64,000 nucleotides of DNA from Streptosporangium roseum DSM 43021 (GCF_000024865.1 NC_013595.1:6014001-6078000), one strand, 5' to 3'. Counted from the first letter of the stretch, positions 9,167-17,718 are shown. Notes: generated by a model from the sequence alone, not told the origin. Made by a program: numbers and translations.

Positions 9167-9778
9167 GTGGCACATTACTTCGAGGAGCGTCCCGAGACCG
9201 CCAGCCGTCCCGGCTCGGTCACGCTCGTGCTCCCCGACCTTCACCTGAAACTGGAGACCGACAGCGGGGTCTTCTCCCCCGAGCGGGTCGACCAGGGCAC
9301 CCGGATCCTGCTGGAGACGGTGCCCCCTCCCCCGGCCGAGGGCGACCTGCTGGACCTGGGCTGCGGATACGGGCCGATCGCGCTGACGATGGCCTCGCGC
9401 GCTCCCGGGGCCACGGTCTGGGCGGTCGACGTCAACCGCCGCTCGGTCGAGCTGTGCGCCAGGAACGCGCGGGCCGCCGCCCTTGACAAAGTAAGGTCAG
9501 TGCACGTCGACGAGGTCCCGCCGGAGATCCGCTACCGGACCATCTGGTCCAACCCGGCGATCCGCATCGGCAAGGCCGCGCTGCACGAGATGCTGACCCG
9601 CTGGCTGTCCCGGCTCACCCCGGACGGCGTCGCCTACCTGGTGGTGCAGAAGCACCTGGGGTCCGACTCCCTGCAGCGCTGGCTGAACGAGCAGGGCTGG
9701 CCCACGACCCGCACGGCCTCCCGGTCCTCCTACCGGGTCCTCCAGGTCCAGGCCCGGCCCGGCGAACCGGACCGGTGA
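9167..9778 (+). CDS. RsmC-like class I SAM-dependent methyltransferase
   Basis: The 203-residue product has LLDLGCGYGPIA (SAM motif I), AVDVNRRSVELC (motif II) and WSNPAIRIGK in the position of the NPPF/NPPI motif of MTS-domain N-methyltransferases. RsmC and RlmG relatives methylate guanine N2 in rRNA. This protein has only the catalytic half, as is usual in actinobacteria, and the motif reads NPAI rather than NPP. Starts at GTG 9167 (VAHYFEERPE, preferred by similarity) or TTG 9149 are both possible; neither has a clear ribosome-binding site. It precedes a second RNA methyltransferase gene. Confidence 0.85.
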   Translation: MAHYFEERPETASRPGSVTLVLPDLHLKLETDSGVFSPERVDQGTRILLETVPPPPAEGDLLDLGCGYGPIALTMASRAPGATVWAVDVNRRSVELCARNARAAALDKVRSVHVDEVPPEIRYRTIWSNPAIRIGKAALHEMLTRWLSRLTPDGVAYLVVQKHLGSDSLQRWLNEQGWPTTRTASRSSYRVLQVQARPGEPDR

Positions 9779-9866
9779 CCCCTGCCCGGCGGGCCGGGCG
9801 CAGCCAGAAGAACGGCGGGCGAGGCACGGGCCTCCCGCGGAACGGACGAGAAACGGTGAACGAACG

Positions 9867-10427
9867 ATGATTGCAAACCCGCGCAGGCAGCTGCGGCCGA
9901 CCGACGTCAAGCGCCTCAACCGCACCTGGCGCCGGAACACCGAGGGCCGGCTCGCCCTGATCGTGGAGTCGGTGACCGGTCCGTTCAACATCGGTTCCAT
10001 CTTCCGCACGGCCGCCGCCTTCGGGGTGGAGCGGATCTGGCTGGCGGGCAACGCCACTCCCCCGACCAACCCCAAGGCGCAGAAGACCGCCCTGGGCACC
10101 GACCGGCTGGTGGCCTGGGAGGAGCCGGTCCCCGCGGTGGAGGCCGTACGGGCCGCCAAGGCGGACGGGTTCACCGTCGTCGCGGTGGAGCTGACCGGAG
10201 ACGCGGCGCCGCTGCACGCGGCGGAGCTCGGCGGCGACGTGTGCCTGGTCGTGGGCAGCGAGGACCACGGCTGCTCACCGGCGCTGCTGGAGGCCGCCGA
10301 CGGCGTCTGCTACATCCCGCAGGTCGGCCGGGTGGGCTCGTTCAACGTCGCGGTCGCGACCGCGATAGCGCTGGCCGAGGCCCGCCGCCGGGAATGGTCC
10401 GGCAAGGAGGCCCCGGACGGCGAATGA
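9867..10427 (+). CDS. SpoU/TrmH-family RNA 2'-O-methyltransferase
   Basis: A 186-residue SPOUT-fold protein with the three family motifs: N(I)GSIFRTAAAFG (motif 1, about 37-50), LVVGSEDHGCSP (motif 2) and YIPQVGRVGSFNVAVATAIA (motif 3). It transfers methyl from SAM to a ribose 2'-OH of tRNA or rRNA. The TrmH-like core without an N-terminal L30-like domain suggests a tRNA substrate, but the exact nucleotide cannot be told from sequence. Confidence 0.93.
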   Translation: MIANPRRQLRPTDVKRLNRTWRRNTEGRLALIVESVTGPFNIGSIFRTAAAFGVERIWLAGNATPPTNPKAQKTALGTDRLVAWEEPVPAVEAVRAAKADGFTVVAVELTGDAAPLHAAELGGDVCLVVGSEDHGCSPALLEAADGVCYIPQVGRVGSFNVAVATAIALAEARRREWSGKEAPDGE

Positions 10428-10507
10428 GCGCCTCGCGGGCTCCCGTGACCCAAACGTTCACCCGCCCGCGATGACGAGCCGCGCTCATACCGGGCATACT
10501 CCTGCAC

Positions 10508-11305
10508 GTGCAGCGCCGTTATCCCTTCCTCGATCATCCCGGCCCGCTCGCCTTCGCCCACCGGGGCGGGGCGGCCGAGGGCCGGGAGAACACCCATGCC
10601 GCGTTCGCGCGCGCCGTGGAGCTCGGCTACACCTACCTGGAGACCGATGCGCACGCCACCGCCGACGGGGTGCTGCTGGCCTTCCACGACCACACCCTCG
10701 ACCGGGTGACCGACCGGCGCGGCCGGATCGCCGACCTGCCCTACCGGGTGGTGCGCGAGGCGCGGATCGGCGGTGTGGAGGAGATCCCGCTCATGGACGA
10801 CCTGCTGGGCTCCTGGCCGCAGGCGCGCTTCAACATCGACGTCAAGGAGGCCTCGGCCATCGCGCCGCTGGCCGAGGCGGTCAGGCGGACCAACTCCTAC
10901 GACAGGATCTGCCTCACCTCCTTCTCCGACGAGCGGCTGACCCGCGCCCGCGCCGCGATCGGCCGTGAGGTCTGCTCCTCGCTCGGGCCGCGCGGCGTCG
11001 CGGCCCTGCGGGCCGCCGCGGCCACCTCCGGCTACGGCCGCCTGCTCACCCGCCTGGCCCGCGCCGGGGTGCCGTGCGCGCAGGTGCCGCTGGGCTTCCG
11101 CGGCCTGCGCGTCACCACGGCCTCCCTGGTCCGTACGGCACACGCCCTCGGCATGCAGATCCACGTGTGGACCGTCAACGACACCCGGGTGATGGAGCGC
11201 GTGCTCGACCTCGGCGTGGACGGCGTGATGACCGACAACATCTCCGGCCTCCGCGAGGTTCTGGAGGCACGCGGCCAGTGGCACCCCGGCCGGCTCGCCG
11301 CGTGA
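10508..11305 (+). CDS. Glycerophosphodiester phosphodiesterase
   Basis: A 265-residue GDPD-fold protein that hydrolyses glycerophosphodiesters to glycerol-3-phosphate and an alcohol. The family motifs are in order: AHRGG near residue 17, the metal-binding ETDAHATADGVLLAFHD (about 45-61), FNIDVKE, and the C-terminal VWTVND with DGVMTDN. No signal peptide, so cytoplasmic. The GTG start has a CATACT box ending 7 bases before it, which together with the lack of a Shine-Dalgarno sequence suggests a leaderless transcript. Confidence 0.93.
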   Translation: MQRRYPFLDHPGPLAFAHRGGAAEGRENTHAAFARAVELGYTYLETDAHATADGVLLAFHDHTLDRVTDRRGRIADLPYRVVREARIGGVEEIPLMDDLLGSWPQARFNIDVKEASAIAPLAEAVRRTNSYDRICLTSFSDERLTRARAAIGREVCSSLGPRGVAALRAAAATSGYGRLLTRLARAGVPCAQVPLGFRGLRVTTASLVRTAHALGMQIHVWTVNDTRVMERVLDLGVDGVMTDNISGLREVLEARGQWHPGRLAA

Positions 11306-11348
11306 GCCCCACCCCCGAGAAATCCCCCCAGCGAACCGAGGATCGCCC

Positions 11349-12704
11349 ATGGCCGTCGAACAGGTCGTCGAGGACTCCCCCCAGGCCCGCCGGCGCGAGC
11401 AGCGCGGCTGGTACTTCTACGACTGGGCGAACTCCGCCTTCCCCACCACGGTCCTGACGGTCTTCCTCGGCCCGTATCTGACGACGATCGCCGAGACCGC
11501 CGCCCAGGGCCGCCCGTATGTGGACGTGCTCTGGTTCGACGTACGGCCCAGCGCCTACTACTCCTTCGTGGTGGGCACCGCGGCCATCCTGCAGATCATC
11601 CTGATGCCCATCGCCGGAGCCCTGGCCGACCACACCGGCCGCAAGAAGGAGCTCATGGGCCTGTTCGCCTATCTGGGCGCCGGGGCCACGATGTGCTTCT
11701 GGTTCCTGTCCGACGGGCGCTACCTGCTGGGCGGCGCGCTGTTCGTGACAGCCAGCACCGCGTTCGCGTCCGCGTTCGTCATCTACAACTCGTTCCTGCC
11801 GGAGATCTCCACGCCGGACGAGCGCGACAAGGTCTCCGCCCAGGGCTGGGGTTTCGGCTATCTCGGCGGCGGCCTGCTGCTGGCCGTCAACCTGGCTCTC
11901 TTCCTGGGCCACGAGTCCTTCGGCGTCACCGAGGGCCAGGCCGTGCGCATCGCCCTGTCCTCGGCCGGTCTGTGGTGGGCCGGGTTCACGATCATCCCGC
12001 TGCTGCGGCTGCGCAACCGGCGCACGCTCGCCTCGGTCTCCGAGAGCACCGGGCAGGCCGTCGCCGGGTCCTTCCGGCAGCTCGGCCGTACGATCGTGGA
12101 GCTGCGCCGCTACCCGCTGACGCTGGGGTTCCTGGTCGCCTACCTGATCTACAACGACGGCGTGCAGACCGTCATCTCCTTCTCGGCCACCTACGCCGAC
12201 AAGGAGCTCGAACTGGACCAGAGCGTGCAGATCGGGGCGATCCTGATGGTGCAGTTCGTCGCCTTCGGCGGCGCCCTGCTGCTGGGCCGCCTCGCCGCCT
12301 CCTACGGGGCCAAACGCGTCGTGATGGGCGCGCTGGTCGGCTGGACGGCCGTGGTGGGGGTGGCCTACTTCCTGCCCAAGGGCTCGGCACCGGCGTTCTT
12401 CGCGCTCGGCTTCGCCATCGCGATCGTGATGGGCGGCACCCAGGCCCTGTCGCGCTCGCTGTACTCGCACGTGATCCCGGCGGGCAAGGAGGCGGAATAT
12501 TACAGCCTGTACGAGATCAGCGACAAGGGCTCGACGTTCCTCGGCTCCTTCACCCTCGCCCTGGCGCTCCAGCTGACCGACAGCTACCGCCTCGGCATCA
12601 TCTCACTGATGATCTTCTTCGTGATCGGCTTCGTCCTGCTGGCCGCCGTCAACCTGCCCAGAGCCATCCGGGCCGCCGGAAACGAGGTGCCGGACCGCGT
12701 CTGA
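11349..12704 (+). CDS. UMF1-family MFS transporter
   Basis: A 451-residue protein with about twelve membrane helices. The N-terminal RGWYFYDWANSAFPTTVLTV is the signature of the UMF1 (Atg22-like) branch of the major facilitator superfamily, whose substrates in bacteria are unknown. It begins 43 bases after the glycerophosphodiesterase stop on the same strand and may be co-transcribed, which would fit uptake or export of a lipid breakdown product; that link is an inference. Confidence 0.9.
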   Translation: MAVEQVVEDSPQARRREQRGWYFYDWANSAFPTTVLTVFLGPYLTTIAETAAQGRPYVDVLWFDVRPSAYYSFVVGTAAILQIILMPIAGALADHTGRKKELMGLFAYLGAGATMCFWFLSDGRYLLGGALFVTASTAFASAFVIYNSFLPEISTPDERDKVSAQGWGFGYLGGGLLLAVNLALFLGHESFGVTEGQAVRIALSSAGLWWAGFTIIPLLRLRNRRTLASVSESTGQAVAGSFRQLGRTIVELRRYPLTLGFLVAYLIYNDGVQTVISFSATYADKELELDQSVQIGAILMVQFVAFGGALLLGRLAASYGAKRVVMGALVGWTAVVGVAYFLPKGSAPAFFALGFAIAIVMGGTQALSRSLYSHVIPAGKEAEYYSLYEISDKGSTFLGSFTLALALQLTDSYRLGIISLMIFFVIGFVLLAAVNLPRAIRAAGNEVPDRV

Positions 12705-12770
12705 GAACGTCTCCGAAAGGGCCCTATCGCAGACCGGGTCAAGAAGGCGCGATTGGATCACCCCATGTGT

Positions 12771-12798
12771 GGGAATCCACACACGGTATCAAGCGTTG
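12771..12798 (+). promoter_or_regulatory. Sigma-R-type promoter of rbpA
   Basis: GGGAAT (12771-12776), exactly 18 bases, then GTTG (12795-12798), which is the GGGAAT-N18-GTT consensus of the thiol-stress sigma factor SigR/SigH of actinomycetes. It lies ~54 bases before the rbpA start. In Streptomyces coelicolor rbpA is a known SigR target, so both element and placement fit. Confidence 0.82.
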
Positions 12799-12851
12799 TA
12801 CGCCGTGGGAGACGAACCCCTCACGACGGGGCCCTCAGGAGGCATTCAGAC

Positions 12852-13196
12852 ATGGGCGAGCGTGCGCTACGCGGTACCCGACTCGGGGCGACCAGCTACG
12901 AGAACGACCGCAACACCGATCTGGCCCCGCGCCAGGAGGTGTCCTACACCTGCCCGAAGGGCCATCGATTCGACGTTCCGCTCGCCGCTGAGGCCGAGAT
13001 CCCGGCGACCTGGGAGTGTCGTATGTGCGGCGCGACCGCCATCCGGGTCGACGGCGAGCTGCCGGAGGCCAAGAAGGCCAAGCCCCCGCGGACACACTGG
13101 GACATGCTGCTGGAGCGCCGCACGATCGAAGACCTGGAGGAAGTGCTCAACGAGCGCTTGGCGATCCTACGCGCCCAGCGCCGCAAGAGCGCCTGA
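12852..13196 (+). CDS. rbpA: RNA polymerase-binding protein RbpA
   Basis: A 114-residue actinobacterial transcription factor that binds the principal sigma factor and RNA polymerase, stabilises open complexes and affects rifampicin tolerance. The RbpA core is clear: TCPKGHRFDVPLAAEAEIP with Cys of the zinc site, then CRMCGATA supplying the other two, a basic linker (EAKKAKPPRTHWDMLLERR) and the C-terminal sigma-interaction helix RRTIEDLEEVLNERL. The start at 12852 is preceded by GGAGG 9 bases away. A perfect terminator hairpin follows the stop. Confidence 0.98.
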   Translation: MGERALRGTRLGATSYENDRNTDLAPRQEVSYTCPKGHRFDVPLAAEAEIPATWECRMCGATAIRVDGELPEAKKAKPPRTHWDMLLERRTIEDLEEVLNERLAILRAQRRKSA

Positions 13197-13204
13197 CCGG
13201 CTCG

Positions 13205-13242
13205 GGAGACCCCCGGCCCCCGACAGGGGGCCGGGGGTCTCC
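13205..13242 (+). terminator. rbpA terminator hairpin
   Basis: Two perfectly complementary 17-base arms (13205-13221 and 13226-13242) with a GACA tetraloop, starting nine bases after the rbpA stop. There is no U tract, as is common for high-GC actinobacterial terminators. Confidence 0.9.
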
Positions 13243-13397
13243 TCCGTTCGAGGGCGTGTGAGGGCCGTCGGACTCCCGGGAGGGGCCACGTCCAGTGGCG
13301 TGGTGTACAAGTCTCCGCTGCCGGGGCCGGGGCCGACGGTGAGGCCGGGGCCGGGCGTGGCGTCGGGGTTGATCGCCGTCGAACGGCGCGGCTACGT

Positions 13398-13469
13398 CGG
13401 GGTGGAAGGTCAAAGGCGCAGCGAGGGTGGGTGGAGTCACCCTCGCTGCGCCTTTGACCTTCCACCCCG
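13398..13469. repeat. Perfect 32-bp inverted repeat with 8-base loop
   Basis: The arm starting CGGGGTGGAAGGTCAAAGGC (13398-13429) is repeated exactly as its reverse complement at 13438-13469; the loop is 13430-13437. It sits in the 457-base gap between the rbpA terminator and the PEP-mutase-like gene, where I see no other gene. It is much longer than an ordinary terminator stem and could be a palindromic repeat element or a MITE-like remnant. Confidence 0.93.
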
Positions 13470-13653
13470 TACGGCACCGCACAGATGGACGCTCCCTGAG
13501 CCGGAGCGGAGGTGAACGGGCGCCGCTACCCTCGTCCGCCACCGGCGGAACCCGTACACCACGTCCGTGGACGCAACCCCGGAAAATGTGGCCCAGCGGA
13601 TCAACCCCTTGTTGGACCTTAAAGCCGGTCCACCGGCCCTCTAGAGTCGTGCC

Positions 13654-14475
13654 ATGACGACGGAGACCGGCACCGGTGACACGACGGACCCGACAGCCGC
13701 GCAGCGAGCGGCGGCGCTCCGGGCACTGCACGTGCCGGGCACCCCCCTGGTGCTGCCCAACATCTGGGACGCCGCCTCGGCCCGCACCATCGAGGCGGCC
13801 GGGTTCCCCGCGCTCGCCACCGGCAGCGCCGCGGTCGCCGCCGCGCTCGGCTACGACGACGGACAGGCCGCGCCGGTCGAGGAGATGCTGGCCGCGGTCG
13901 GCCGGATCGTCCGGGTGGCCGGCGTCCCCGTCACCGCCGACCTGGAGCGCGGCTACGGGCTGGAGCCGGCGGAGCTGGTGGAGCGGCTCGCCGCCACCGG
14001 CGCGGTCGGCTGCAACCTGGAGGACTCCGACCCCCGTACGGGTGAGATGATCGACGCCGACGAGCAGGCCGCCTTCCTGGCGGCGGTCCGCGCCGCCACC
14101 GCCGAGGCGGGTATCGACCTGGTGATCAACGCGCGGGTCGACACCTACCTGCACGGCGAGGGGACCCCCGCCGAGAGGCTCGCCGAGGCCGCCCGGCGCG
14201 GCCGCCGCTACTTGCGGGCCGGCGCCGACTGCGTGTACCCGATCTTCGCCACCGGGGCCGGCGAGATCCGGGCGCTGGCCGAGGAGATCGACGGCCCGAT
14301 CAACATCCTGTTCCGGCCCGGCACTCCGTCACTCGGGGAACTGGCCGCGATCGGAGTGGCCCGCGTGAGCTTCGGCCCCGGCCTGCACCGGGCCGCCCAG
14401 GCCCACACGGCCCGGATGGCCGCGGCGATCCGGGCCGGTCGGAGCCCGTACCCGCCGGAGGACCCCACCCGCTGA
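13654..14475 (+). CDS. Isocitrate lyase / PEP mutase superfamily protein
   Basis: The 273-residue product is a PEP-mutase/ICL-superfamily (beta/alpha)8 barrel: LPNIWDAASARTIEAAGFPA at about 32-51, TADLERGYG (metal-binding), GCNLEDSDPRTG and NARVDTYL. Lyases of this family cleave or form C-C or C-P bonds next to a carboxylate. The KKCGH motif of isocitrate/methylisocitrate lyase is absent, so it belongs to the large uncharacterised oxaloacetate-decarboxylase/PEP-phosphonomutase-like group. A TAGAGT box ends 6 bases before the ATG, so the transcript may be leaderless. Confidence 0.88.
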   Translation: MTTETGTGDTTDPTAAQRAAALRALHVPGTPLVLPNIWDAASARTIEAAGFPALATGSAAVAAALGYDDGQAAPVEEMLAAVGRIVRVAGVPVTADLERGYGLEPAELVERLAATGAVGCNLEDSDPRTGEMIDADEQAAFLAAVRAATAEAGIDLVINARVDTYLHGEGTPAERLAEAARRGRRYLRAGADCVYPIFATGAGEIRALAEEIDGPINILFRPGTPSLGELAAIGVARVSFGPGLHRAAQAHTARMAAAIRAGRSPYPPEDPTR

Positions 14476-14666
14476 GGCGCGCCGCGGCACCGCTCCCCGC
14501 CCCCTCCAGGCCGCAAGGACGGGGCGGCGCGGCTGCGGCTGAGGGAAACGCCCGCACCGGAAAGGGCGTCCCGCCTCCCGGCCGGTGCGAGCCGGGCGAC
14601 GCCGGGCCGTGTCCCTCCGGGACGCGGGCCGCAGGCCCGTGCGAGGATCATCCGAGGGGGACTGAC

Positions 14667-15326
14667 ATGCGAATAGTCATCGCGGGTGGACACGGGAAGA
14701 TCGCTCTGCGGCTGGAGCGGCTGCTCGCCGGACGTGGCGACGAGCCGGTCGGGCTGATCCGCAGGCCCGAGCACGAGCCGGACATCCGGGTCACCGGAGC
14801 TCGGGCCGTCCTGTGCGATCTGGAGCAGGCCTCGGTGGAGGAGGTGGCCGCTCATCTGGACGGGGCCGACGCGGTGGTGTTCGCCGCCGGGGCGGGGCCG
14901 AACAGCGGCGCGGCCCGCAAGGTCACCGTCGACCGCGGGGCCTCGGTCCTGCTGGCCGACGCGGCCGAGCGCGCCGGGGTCCGCCGGTTCGTCCAGATCT
15001 CGTCCATGGGTGCAGGCAAGCCGCCGGAGCCGGGCGGCGACGAGGTCTGGGCGGCCTACATCACGGCCAAGACCGAGGCGGAGGACGACCTGCGCGGCCG
15101 CGACCTGGACTGGACGATACTCCGCCCCGGAGCTCTGACCGACGCTCCCGGAACGGCTCTGGTCACTCTCTCCGATCCGCCGGTGCCTCCGGGTCAGGTG
15201 CCTCGCGACGACGTCGCCGCGGTGATCACCGCGCTGCTGGACACCTCCGCGGGCCACCACCGCACCCTGGAGCTCATCAGCGGCGACATCCCCATCGAGA
15301 CGGCTGTCCGGTCCCTGGGCTCATGA
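14667..15326 (+). CDS. NAD(P)-binding atypical SDR (YwnB-like)
   Basis: A 219-residue Rossmann-fold protein with MRIVIAGGHGKIALRLERLL at the N-terminus (GxxGxxA-type dinucleotide site) and VFAAGAG plus VQISSMGAGKP downstream. This is the atypical short-chain dehydrogenase/reductase family close to YwnB and flavin-reductase-like proteins, which often lacks the classical YxxxK. Here AYITAKTEAEDDL supplies a Y-xxx-K, so catalysis is possible. Substrate unknown. Confidence 0.85.
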   Translation: MRIVIAGGHGKIALRLERLLAGRGDEPVGLIRRPEHEPDIRVTGARAVLCDLEQASVEEVAAHLDGADAVVFAAGAGPNSGAARKVTVDRGASVLLADAAERAGVRRFVQISSMGAGKPPEPGGDEVWAAYITAKTEAEDDLRGRDLDWTILRPGALTDAPGTALVTLSDPPVPPGQVPRDDVAAVITALLDTSAGHHRTLELISGDIPIETAVRSLGS

Positions 15327-15468
15327 GCGCGGGTCACAGGCGGATGCCTCCCGCTCGTCACGGCGCCCGGAACGGCGAGGAGCGGACCGGGACGTGAGGG
15401 GCCGCCCCCCTCCCCGGGCGGGCGCCGGCGGGGAGAGGGGCGCAGCCGTCCGCGCGGCGGGTGTCCAA

Positions 15469-15474
15469 TAAAAT
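15469..15474 (+). promoter_or_regulatory. -10 box of leaderless pemK-like transcript
   Basis: TAAAAT ends 6 bases before the ATG at 15481, within an AT-rich run that stands out sharply from the surrounding sequence. No ribosome-binding site is present, consistent with leaderless transcription from the A of the start codon. Confidence 0.55.
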
Positions 15475-15480
15475 ACCCTG

Positions 15481-15924
15481 ATGCGCGATCTTGGTGAGGA
15501 CCCGCGACCGGCCCGTGGCGCGGTCCGGGAGGTCTACGGCGTGGCCCGGGCGGCGACCATCGACTACTCCCCCGACCTGGACGGGCTCGCCGATCCCGGC
15601 GAGATCGTCTGGGCCTGGGTCCCCTACGAGGAGGATCCGGACCGGGGCAAGGACCGGCCTCTGTTGGTGGTCGGCCGTCACGGGCGGAGGCTGCTGGCGA
15701 TGATGCTGTCCAGCCGCGGCGGTGACGGTGACCCCCGCGAGTGGCTGGAGATCGGCCCCGGGCGCTGGGACCGGGACAACCGGGTCTCCTACCTGCGATT
15801 GGACCGGATCTTCGAGCTCGACGAGGACGACATCCGGCGTGAGGGCTCGGTCCTGGACCGCGAGCGGTTCGCCCGCGTCGCCACCGTCCTGAGAGGCGTT
15901 CACGGCTGGGCCGCCGACGGGTAG
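15481..15924 (+). CDS. PemK/MazF-like protein without adjacent antitoxin
   Basis: A 147-residue protein. The central part (PGEIVWAWVPYEEDPDRGKD and RPLLVVGR, about 38-66) fits the SH3-like barrel of the PemK/MazF family of mRNA interferases, and the later VSYLRLDRIFEL matches their beta-strand after the dimer interface. No antitoxin-sized gene precedes or follows it; the only upstream open frame is 24 codons and unconvincing. It may be a domesticated PemK-like protein rather than an active toxin. Confidence 0.78.
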   Translation: MRDLGEDPRPARGAVREVYGVARAATIDYSPDLDGLADPGEIVWAWVPYEEDPDRGKDRPLLVVGRHGRRLLAMMLSSRGGDGDPREWLEIGPGRWDRDNRVSYLRLDRIFELDEDDIRREGSVLDRERFARVATVLRGVHGWAADG

Positions 15925-15943
15925 CGGGCCAAGGGCGGCCCCG

Positions 15944-16831
15944 CTACGGCTTCCCGGTGTCGGCGATGATCTGGAAGGCCGCGCCGGACCCGCCGGCGGC
16001 CGACTCGATCGCGGCCTGCGCCTCGGTGATGAGGTCTCCGGCGGCGTAGACGCCGGGCACGCTGGTGTGGAAGGAGCCGTCGACCTCCACGTGGCCGTCC
16101 TCGTCCAGCCCCAGGCCCAGGCGTTCGGCGAGGTGGGCGACCAGCGGCACGGGCCGCTGGTCGAGCTGCCAGAGCAGGGTCTGCCGGTCGACGACCGTGC
16201 CGTCGGCCAGTTCGACCGCGCGCAGGTCTCCGCCGGCGTGGTGCAGCCTGCGGATCTTCCCCTCGACGACCTCCCCACCCCATTCGCCCGCCGCCGCGGC
16301 GCCGTCTGTCAGGACGATCACGTCGTCGCTCCAGGCGGAGAACCCGGCGACGACGGTCGCGGCGAACTCCGGGTCGCCGGTCACCACGCCCCAGGTACGG
16401 CCTCGGTTCTCCCAGCCCAGGCAGAACGGGCAGTGGATGACCGTCTTGCCCCAGCACTCGCCGAACCCCTCGATCCCGGGATGGACGTCGAGCATGCCCG
16501 CGGTGAGCAGCACCCGCCGGGCCCACCTCGGACGGCCGTCCTCGGCGGTGACGGTGAACCCGCCCTCGGGATCGGGGGTCACGTCGGTGCCGGTGAGCTC
16601 GTGCAGCTCGGCCATGCCGTACTTCTTCAGGTCGTCCCAGGCGCGGCGGCGGTATTCGCCGGGGCTCACCCCGTCGAGGCCGACGATGCCGTGCACCTCC
16701 TTGGAGAAGACGTTGCGGGGCGGCCGCACGGAGTCCAGGACCACCACCCGGCGCAGGGACCGGCTGAGCGCCATCGCCGCCGTCAGCCCGGCCGGCCCGC
16801 CACCGATGATCGCCACGTCGAAATGCTGCAT
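15944..16831 (-). CDS. Thioredoxin-reductase-like NAD(P)/FAD oxidoreductase
   Basis: The 295-residue product has FDVAIIGGGPAGLTAAMALS at the N-terminus (FAD), the redox motif CPFC near 139 in VIHCPFCLGWENRG, and GVYAAGDLITEAQAAIESAA near the C-terminus (FAD ribityl contact). This is the architecture of bacterial thioredoxin reductase and its relatives. In place of the usual GGGDSA NADPH motif it reads VVTGDPEFAATVVAG, so it belongs to the divergent TrxR-like group also found in dithiol-forming oxidases of natural-product clusters. No thioredoxin gene is adjacent. Confidence 0.88.
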   Translation of the reverse strand: MQHFDVAIIGGGPAGLTAAMALSRSLRRVVVLDSVRPPRNVFSKEVHGIVGLDGVSPGEYRRRAWDDLKKYGMAELHELTGTDVTPDPEGGFTVTAEDGRPRWARRVLLTAGMLDVHPGIEGFGECWGKTVIHCPFCLGWENRGRTWGVVTGDPEFAATVVAGFSAWSDDVIVLTDGAAAAGEWGGEVVEGKIRRLHHAGGDLRAVELADGTVVDRQTLLWQLDQRPVPLVAHLAERLGLGLDEDGHVEVDGSFHTSVPGVYAAGDLITEAQAAIESAAGGSGAAFQIIADTGKP

Positions 16832-17038
16832 GGCGGCCTCCTTCCGCTGGTGACCGGCCGTTCAGGGTGATCACCGGCCGCAAGTGCGATCCATGGGTAT
16901 CCGGAAAGCCGTATCCCGGAGACAACACGGCATGCCAGGAGGATTCCCGCTGACGGACACGCCAGTCGCGGCGAGCCGTACCGCGCTCGCCGGATACCGG
17001 GTGGAAAACAGCCGATCAAGCCAGCATGCTGGAGTTCC

Positions 17039-17602
17039 ATGGACGGAAGAAGGCTCATCCACGTCTCCAAATTTCTCTCCAGGCACCTGCGCCACCAGCC
17101 CGGACGCATCGGGCTGACCCTCGATCCGCAGGGCTGGACGGAGATCGACGCCGTGCTGGCGGCCGCCGCGCGGCACGGCGTCGTGATCACCCGCGACGAG
17201 CTCGCCCAGGTGGTCGCCCGCAACGACAAGCAGCGCTTCGCCGTCGACGGCGACCGGATCCGCGCCAACCAGGGACACTCCGTCGCCGTCGACCTGGACC
17301 TTCCGGTGGCCGAGCCGCCGGCGTTCCTCTTCCACGGCACCGTGGGCAGCCGGGTCGCGGCCATCCGGGAGGAGGGGCTGCGGCCGATGAGCCGGCACGC
17401 CGTGCATCTGTCCCCCGACCGTGAGACGGCGACACGTGTGGGGGCGCGGCGTGGCAGGCCGGTCGTCCTGGTGGTGCGCGCGGGGGACATGCACCGGGCG
17501 GGCCACGAGTTCCGGATCAGTGCCAACGGGGTCTGGCTCGTCGCCCACGTCCCGCCCGCCTACATCACGCCGGGCGACAGACCACCTGCGCCAGGGCGGT
17601 GA
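17039..17602 (+). CDS. kptA: RNA 2'-phosphotransferase (Tpt1/KptA)
   Basis: A 187-residue protein. LSRHLRHQPGRIGLTLDPQG with the W that follows (about 14-34) is the N-terminal KptA signature, followed by FLFHGT (NAD-binding), AVHLSPDRETATRVGARRG and FRISANGVWL. The enzyme removes an internal 2'-phosphate from RNA by transferring it to NAD+. Bacteria lack the fungal-type tRNA splicing that makes the substrate, so the physiological target is unclear. No RNA ligase or repair gene is adjacent. Confidence 0.95.
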   Translation: MDGRRLIHVSKFLSRHLRHQPGRIGLTLDPQGWTEIDAVLAAAARHGVVITRDELAQVVARNDKQRFAVDGDRIRANQGHSVAVDLDLPVAEPPAFLFHGTVGSRVAAIREEGLRPMSRHAVHLSPDRETATRVGARRGRPVVLVVRAGDMHRAGHEFRISANGVWLVAHVPPAYITPGDRPPAPGR

Positions 17603-17699
17603 CCGGCTCCGGCACCGGGGCGGGCTCCGGCCCGACCGGCAGTCCCTCCACCGCGGCCTCAACGGTCCCGGCGGCCGCCTCCCCGGCGGTCCCGGGGGT

Positions 17700-17718
17700 G
17701 CGCATCGGTGAAATCACC
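17700..17718. promoter_or_regulatory. Operator-like 19-mer upstream of LAL regulator gene
   Basis: GCGCATCGGTGAAATCACC, containing the near-palindrome CGGTGAAATCACCG, ends ~105 bases before the regulator start. The identical 19-mer occurs reversed at 20645-20663, before the cutinase-like gene. The two copies bracket the regulator gene. Confidence 0.7.

Noticed and set aside
15323..15397. 24-codon frame overlapping the SDR stop (ATGA) as a possible antitoxin
   Set aside because: Too short, with composition of random high-GC sequence and no hydrophobic or DNA-binding pattern.
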